64,000 bases of DNA. Origin: Chimonanthus salicifolius (lineage: Eukaryota; Streptophyta; Magnoliopsida; Laurales; Calycanthaceae). A model generated the notes under the pieces. That model saw nothing but the letters and a program-made list of their open reading frames with translations. It was not told the DNA's origin and did no database searches. Position 1 is the first letter of the stretch. Each line of letters begins with the position of its first letter. Where the stretch lies: contig CM023540.1 of assembly GCA_013350335.1 (NCBI GenBank), forward strand, positions 21,679,175 through 21,743,174, in the 5' to 3' direction. Shown piece after piece: positions 58,944 through 64,000 of the stretch. A program made the position numbers and the translations under genes.

Positions 58944-59552
58944 AATGGTCAGCTATTTTAAGTAATTTGGATTAAAAAATTTGAGTCACTATTTAAACAT
59001 TCAATAATGCTTATGAAACAGTATATTTTTCACAAGATCAGATTAGATTATAGCCAAATGCATATTGACTTTGATATAATACTTTTAGATCTTCTAGTGT
59101 TTTTTATAACATAAATATCCCATGCACGCAAAGGTGAGACGGAGACTAATTCTATATATATAAATATTCACTAAGTAAATCTGCAACAAATAATTTGGGG
59201 TGCCCATATTTACATGGGCGTTTTCTTTTATTTGATACAGATTTTCAAATTATTTTATATAATTCTCATTTTATTCTTCATCTTTTTCGTACAAATCATT
59301 TAAAAAATGAATCGGCGAGCCGCTCATCTAACACCGACGAAGCAATTTGTTTTTTCCTCATTCAGAATCCATTGTTGTTTTTAGAGGTTGGGACCTTAAA
59401 CTCAAAGTCGAAAGTGAGAAACAATAATCACATTTGCTTCGTCATCGGCTGTCACTATGGACATTACTTATAGTCTTATACCATTCAATTCAAAGTTGAT
59501 ACTCAGTCATAAACTCATTATTCCACTTTGCAAACTTGTGTTTTTTACGCGT
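58944..59552. other. Gene-free DNA
   Basis: No gene is visible between the MITE and the copia LTR. Confidence 0.5.
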
Positions 59553-59765
59553 TGAAGAATTGTGGAATAGTTGGCTCAATGGCCCTTCTCATTATACAAT
59601 GTATATATAGATGTACAGGTCTAAGTATGGAAGCCCTTTATCATAGAACTTGACAAGGATGGAATAAGATATACATGGTAGGGTCTAAGTATGGAAGCCC
59701 TTAATCAGGGAACTTGACAAGGATAGAATAAGATATACATGGTAGGTCAACCCTTCTCTCTAATA
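59553..59765 (-). repeat. 3' LTR of the copia element with a 64-bp tandem duplication
   Basis: The LTR starts TATTAGAGAG directly after the polypurine tract (minus strand), with the TG end mutated to TA. Two 64-base copies lie at 59619-59682 and 59683-59746 (both start GTCTAAGTATGGAAGCCCTT on the plus strand). The other boundary near 59553 is approximate. Confidence 0.7.
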
Positions 59766-62332
59766 CTCCCCCGCAAACTCGACTGTGGTAAAGCAATGAG
59801 GTTGGAACTAAGTTTGGAGAAGCGCGGCGACGATAACCCCTTGGTGAAGATATCTGTGAGTTGATCCTCAGAGCAGACAAACTGAATCTGATGAGTGTTA
59901 GCGGTGACACGTTCGCAGAGGAAATGATAATCAAACTCAATGTGTTTAGTCTGAGCATAAAACACAGGATTAGCGGCCATATACGTGGTACTGAGATTAT
60001 CGCAAAAAAGGACAGTCGGAGAAGAGAGGAAAACCAAGGTCTCGGAAAAGATGTTGAATCCAGACAGTATCCGCACATGTATAGGCAAGGGCCCTATATT
60101 CAGCTTTAGCACTTGACCGAGAGACTGTGGGTTGCTTCTTGGCAGACCAAGAAATTAATTTGGGACCCAAGAAGATACAGTAACTGGTAGTAGAAGCGTC
60201 TACTATCAGAACAACAAGCCCAATTAGCATCAGAGTACGCAATCAGGCGGAAAGATTGTGTCGCACGCTTGAGATGTAGCCCACATCCCAGAGAGTCTTT
60301 GAGATAACGGAGAATGCGCTTGACAGCATCAAAATGAGACGTTCGGGGTTGCCTCATAAACTGAGAGACAATATGCACTGCATAAGCAACATCGGGCCTA
60401 GTGAGTGTGAGATAGAGAAGAGCACCAACAATCTGAAGATACGGAGAGGGGTCCGTTAGTGGATCACCGGTGGTAGAAGATAATTGAGTCTTGGCAGCAA
60501 CAGGGGTGGAGCAAGGCTTACAGTCAAGCATTTGACTGCGACAAAAAAGATCAAGGGTATATTTAGTTTGAGACAAATGTAACCCGTTAGAATGCTTAGT
60601 CACCTCAAGGCCCAACAAGTAATGTAGAGCACCAAGTTCCTTGATTTCAAATTGAGTACCCAGGCTGCGAGTGAAAGATTGAAAAAGCGACGAAGAATTG
60701 CCGGTCAATACGATGTCATCAACATAAAGAAGAAGAACCATAACACCTTTGTCATTTCGATATGTGAACATAGAGCTATCAGCTTTAATTTGAACAAAAC
60801 CATGAGAGAGAATGAAGGAGCTGAACCGTTGAAACCACGCTCCAGGTGCTTGTTTCAAACCATAAATAGCTTTGTGTAATTTGTAGACATGATGAGGACA
60901 ATTAGAATCAACGAAGCCAGGAGGTTGAGTCATATAAACTTCTTCTGTAAGATGTCCATGAAGAAAGGACATTCTTGACGTCCAGCTGGTGAATGGGCCA
61001 ATCAGAAGTGACAGCAAGACTAAGAACAATGCGAATAGTAGTGGGCTTGACAACAGGAGTGAATGTCTCATCATAATTGATACTGGCCTGCTGATGAAAG
61101 CCCTTAGCAACAAATCGGGCTTTGTAATGCTCAATACTGCCATCGGAAAGTCGTTTGATATTGAAGACCCACTTACAACAGACATGGTTGCAATTCGGCA
61201 GCGGCTGCGGAACAAGAGACCAGGTTCTTTGCCGGAGAAGAGCATTGAATTCATCATTCATTGCTTGACGCCGTTCCGCAGAATGAACAACTTGAGTATA
61301 GCTAGTGGGCTCAAAGTCAGAGGTAGTAGGGACCATAGAAGAAAGTGCCTGAGGTAGTGGATGGCGAGTAGAAAAATGGGCCCACTGTTTGGGCTTGGAG
61401 ATGCCGGCTTTAGCGCTAGTCACCATAGGATGATCATTATCCGGCGGGGGTGGAGCAAGAGCTGGAAAGGAGATGACAGCAGAAGGCATAGCTGGTCTTG
61501 GTAGTGAAGGCGGTGATGAGACAGGTGGTGAAACAGGTGGCACTAGAGGAGAGGTTGATGCTACTGCCAGAGAGGTAGGAAGGATAGAAGGCTCCTGTGA
61601 GATGGTGCTAACAGGAAGGAAGACCATATCAGAAGAGGGAGAAGTTGTATGTCGCTCGGTAGCCGTGGCGTAGGGAAAGACAACTTCATTGAATAATACA
61701 TGCCTGGAGATGTAGACTCTGCCGGAAGAAGGATGCAGACACCTGAAGCCCCTGTGATGATCACTGTAACCAAGAAACACACACTCAACCGATCGAGGTT
61801 GGAGTTTGTTAGTAGTATAATCACCCAAGTAAGGGTAACAAGCACATCCAAAAGTGTGTAGTGTGAGATAAGCAGGTTTGGTACCATAAAGCTTCTGGTA
61901 GGGTGATGACCATTGAAGAAGTGGTTTCGGGAGTCGATTAACTAGATATACAGCAGTTAACAGTGCCTCAACCCAGAGGTGATGAGGGAGATGAGACGCA
62001 AGGAGTAGGGTGCTACCCATTTCGGAGAGATATCGGTGTTCGTGTTCAGCAAGACCATTTTGCTGTGAAGTATGTGAACAGGATAGAAGGTGAATGATCC
62101 ATTTTTGCACACACAAGTTGTGAAATGAGTGATTATTTTACTCCTTACCACCATCACTTTGAAAAAAATTAATGGAAGTAGAAAAATAATTTTCAACAAA
62201 CATAAGAAAGTGATGAAAATGAGTATAAACTTTCAATTTATGGCGCATTGGAAAAATCCAAGAAAAACGCGTGTAATCATTTGTGAATAAAACATAATAA
62301 TGAAAGCCAGAAACTGATAAAACTAGAGACAT
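59747..62332 (-). pseudogene. copia pol remnant: integrase, reverse transcriptase, RNase H
   Basis: Integrase: FTNDYTRFSWIFPM and FFQSDGGKE carry the two Asp; SQQNGLAEHEHR carries the Glu. The conserved PHHLWVEALLTAVYLVNRLP and FGCACYPYLG segments follow. A polylinker rich in Ser/Pro precedes RT: CKWVFNIKRLSDGSIEHYKA, ARFVAKGFHQ, then after a frameshift near 60910 the HGHLTEEVYMTQPPGF, YGLKQAPGAW and YVDD (60711-60722) motifs. RNase H YSDANWA and, in yet another frame, AKPTVSRSSAKAEYRAL-like and SEDQLTDIFTKGL segments end the ORF. At least three frame changes are needed, so the gene is dead. Confidence 0.9.
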
Positions 62333-62498
62333 CCAAACATCCGAATGAATTAAATAAAAAGGTTAAGGAGTACAATGAGTACGAACTGAAAAAGGGAGTC
62401 GCGTAGACTTGCCCAAAGCACAATCACTACAAAAAGGGGAACGAGAGAACTTAAAAGAAGAGCCTAAACATTTATTGGTGGCTAAAACTTGAAGCACT

Positions 62499-63525
62499 TT
62501 AGTAGAGGGATGCCCAAGACGCTGGTGCCAGATTGACGAAGAAGAGCATGATGCAGTTAACGCATGTGTGGTACGAGTAGTAGGCTTTGATAGGGGTATA
62601 GGCCGGCTTCACATTGGCCCTGAAACAAAAGAACACCTGCACATAAGTCACGAATAACAAATCCCCAAGGGAAGAAAGTAAAACTAACAGAGTTATCTTT
62701 TGTGAATTGAGCGACATGTAACAAGTTTTTGTGCATGTGGGGAACATGGAGAACATGAGAAAGATGAAATGTAGAGGAGGCTGAAGAAAGAGATAAAGTA
62801 CCAATGTGTGCAGGGGGAGGGAGTCACTGTTACCCAGAACAACTTGATCAGTACCACTGTAGGCAAACCGAGAGAGGAGTGAGTGGGCATCACCTGTCAT
62901 ATGATTGGTAGCACCTGTATCAGGGTACCAATTGTGATCAGCTGGAGGAGCAATCTGCAGACCAGCAAAGGTGGATGGAAGATCAGGCTCAAACGGAGGC
63001 TCTTGATGGTGGCGCTGATAGTAATTTGAAGCACTATGTCCATACCTGGAGCAGATCTGACACTGAAGGGCAGCAGACGGAGGATGTCCAAGAATGTTGG
63101 AAGAATTTGATGAACGTCCGCGACCACGATTGTCGCGACCACCTCTACCATTGTCAAGGCAACCTTGATGACCACAACCACCACGACCATAGGAACCACG
63201 CCCGTGAGATGAGAGAAGAGCAGTGTGAGGTACGTTGCTAGGGTTGTCAGACGGGGTACATTGTCCCAAATGTGTAAGTTGGGACTCAAATAATAGTAGT
63301 CGAGAGTGGAGATCTTGAAACACCCGAAGTGGAGGAGTGATGATGGTAGTAGTGTAAAACATGGAATAGTCGGGGCTAAGACCACGTAGAACAGAAGTAA
63401 CGAGGTCATCATTAGAGATCAGTTGATTGATAGCGGCAAGAGCATCAGCAATGGATTTGGCATGTTGCAAATATCCAGAAATAGTCTTTGTACCTTTGGA
63501 GATAGTGCATACTTGAATACGTGAT
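62499..63525 (-). pseudogene. copia gag-protease remnant
   Basis: Starts inside gag (CTISKGTKTISGYLQHAKSI, then ALAAINQLISNDDLVTSVLR and the LLLFESQL segment). A Gly/Arg-rich stretch and a zinc knuckle with C-x2-C-x4-H but Tyr in place of the last Cys follow (about 63015-63065). The protease active site WYPDTGATNHMT (about 62900-62937) comes next. The frame then degenerates. The N-terminal third of gag is missing. Confidence 0.85.
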
Positions 63526-64000
63526 GTGAATTTTAATTTACTCGCAAGCGTACGAACCGGTTTATAGTATAGAGTATGAGTGCGAGGTCGTACCCAAGGG
63601 AAACCGACAAAATATATGTATGAAATAGAAAATGACACTATTAAAAAAAATGTGATTTAAGGAAATAGTTTTCTAAAACATTTAGTTATCATCTTAATTT
63701 AGAACAATAAATTGTTTTAACGAATTTTTGAGAAAAAGAAAAATAATTTTTTTACATAGTCTACAATGGAATCGGGTCAAACATCGAAGTGCCATGTAAT
63801 CCGATTTAAAAACAAATACATGGCCTAGAATATGAAATATTCTGGAATTATTAAATATAATTCAAGTTTCTTATTTACTAAAATTCTAATTAAAATAATT
63901 ATTAAATCAGAATTTTTCAGATCAAGCCTTAGGCTTGAGCGGGTTTTAAACTTGTGTTTCCCCAAATCTAAAACAATTGTTCTTGATAAGAACCTTAAAC
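63526..64000. repeat. Unassigned repeat abutting the truncated copia gag
   Basis: Starts TACTCGCAAGCGTACGAACC and includes GTGCGAGGTCGTACCCAAGG, a type of sequence that recurs in plant repeats. No terminus, ORF or TSD can be defined before the window ends. Confidence 0.35.

Larger units (their letters stand above)
59553..63525 (-). mobile_element. Ty1/copia LTR retrotransposon (RE1-like), 5'-truncated and decayed
   Basis: On the minus strand the order is gag, zinc knuckle, protease, integrase, reverse transcriptase, RNase H, polypurine tract (GCGGGGGAG, 59766-59774), 3' LTR. This is copia order, with integrase before RT. Several frameshifts separate the domains. The gag N-terminus, primer site and 5' LTR are missing: beyond about 63525 the sequence is unrelated repeat DNA. 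Not capable of encoding its own proteins. Confidence 0.92.

Noticed and set aside
60652..61673. Plus-strand reading frames in the copia region
   Set aside because: Antisense of integrase and RT; composition follows the minus-strand coding frame.

Overview
The window is nuclear DNA of a flowering plant, probably not a grass. This is inferred from the AT-rich, intron-containing, transposon-filled sequence and from plant gene families. It holds three genes that look functional: a leucine-rich-repeat receptor-like (pseudo)kinase of the RKL1/RLK902 type (11694-15664, +, two exons), a short BAP31-like ER membrane protein (36735-37127, -), and a feruloyl-CoA 6'-hydroxylase-type 2-oxoglutarate dioxygenase (50896-52517, -, two exons). 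Almost everything else is transposable elements and their remains.

Layout. 1-11 kb: AT-rich intergenic DNA with a LINE tail, SINEs and hAT-type MITEs whose target-site duplications (TSDs) can still be read. 11.7-15.7 kb: the receptor kinase gene with a 2-kb intron. 17-22 kb: two foldback elements with related ends, a 181-bp miniature LTR retroelement and a Ty3/gypsy reverse-transcriptase scrap. 22-36 kb: MITEs, SINEs and short tandem duplications, no convincing gene. 36.7-37.3 kb: BAP31-like gene and promoter. 39.3-42.0 kb: a third foldback-type end with a palindrome array, a second miniature LTR element and a decayed plant-transposon ORF. 43.0-43.5 kb: a FAR1/MULE-like pseudogene tail. 43.5-47.6 kb: repeats. 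50.9-52.7 kb: the dioxygenase gene. 54449-58506: an almost complete PIF/Harbinger transposon. 59.55-63.5 kb: a decayed Ty1/copia element on the minus strand, truncated at its gag end by unknown repeat DNA.

The most striking structures are: (i) the Harbinger element, whose two divergent genes share a central promoter made of 19 short repeats, 14 of them with the MYB-type core CCGTTG, and flanked by a TATA box on each side; (ii) a 1.84-kb giant palindrome with a perfect 9-bp TSD, built of four nested palindromic modules and related by its ends to two other foldback elements here; (iii) a 181-bp LTR retroelement with 41-42-bp LTRs. The three cellular genes do not form a pathway. The receptor-kinase and BAP31 pairing resembles an arrangement recalled from Arabidopsis and may be ancient microsynteny.
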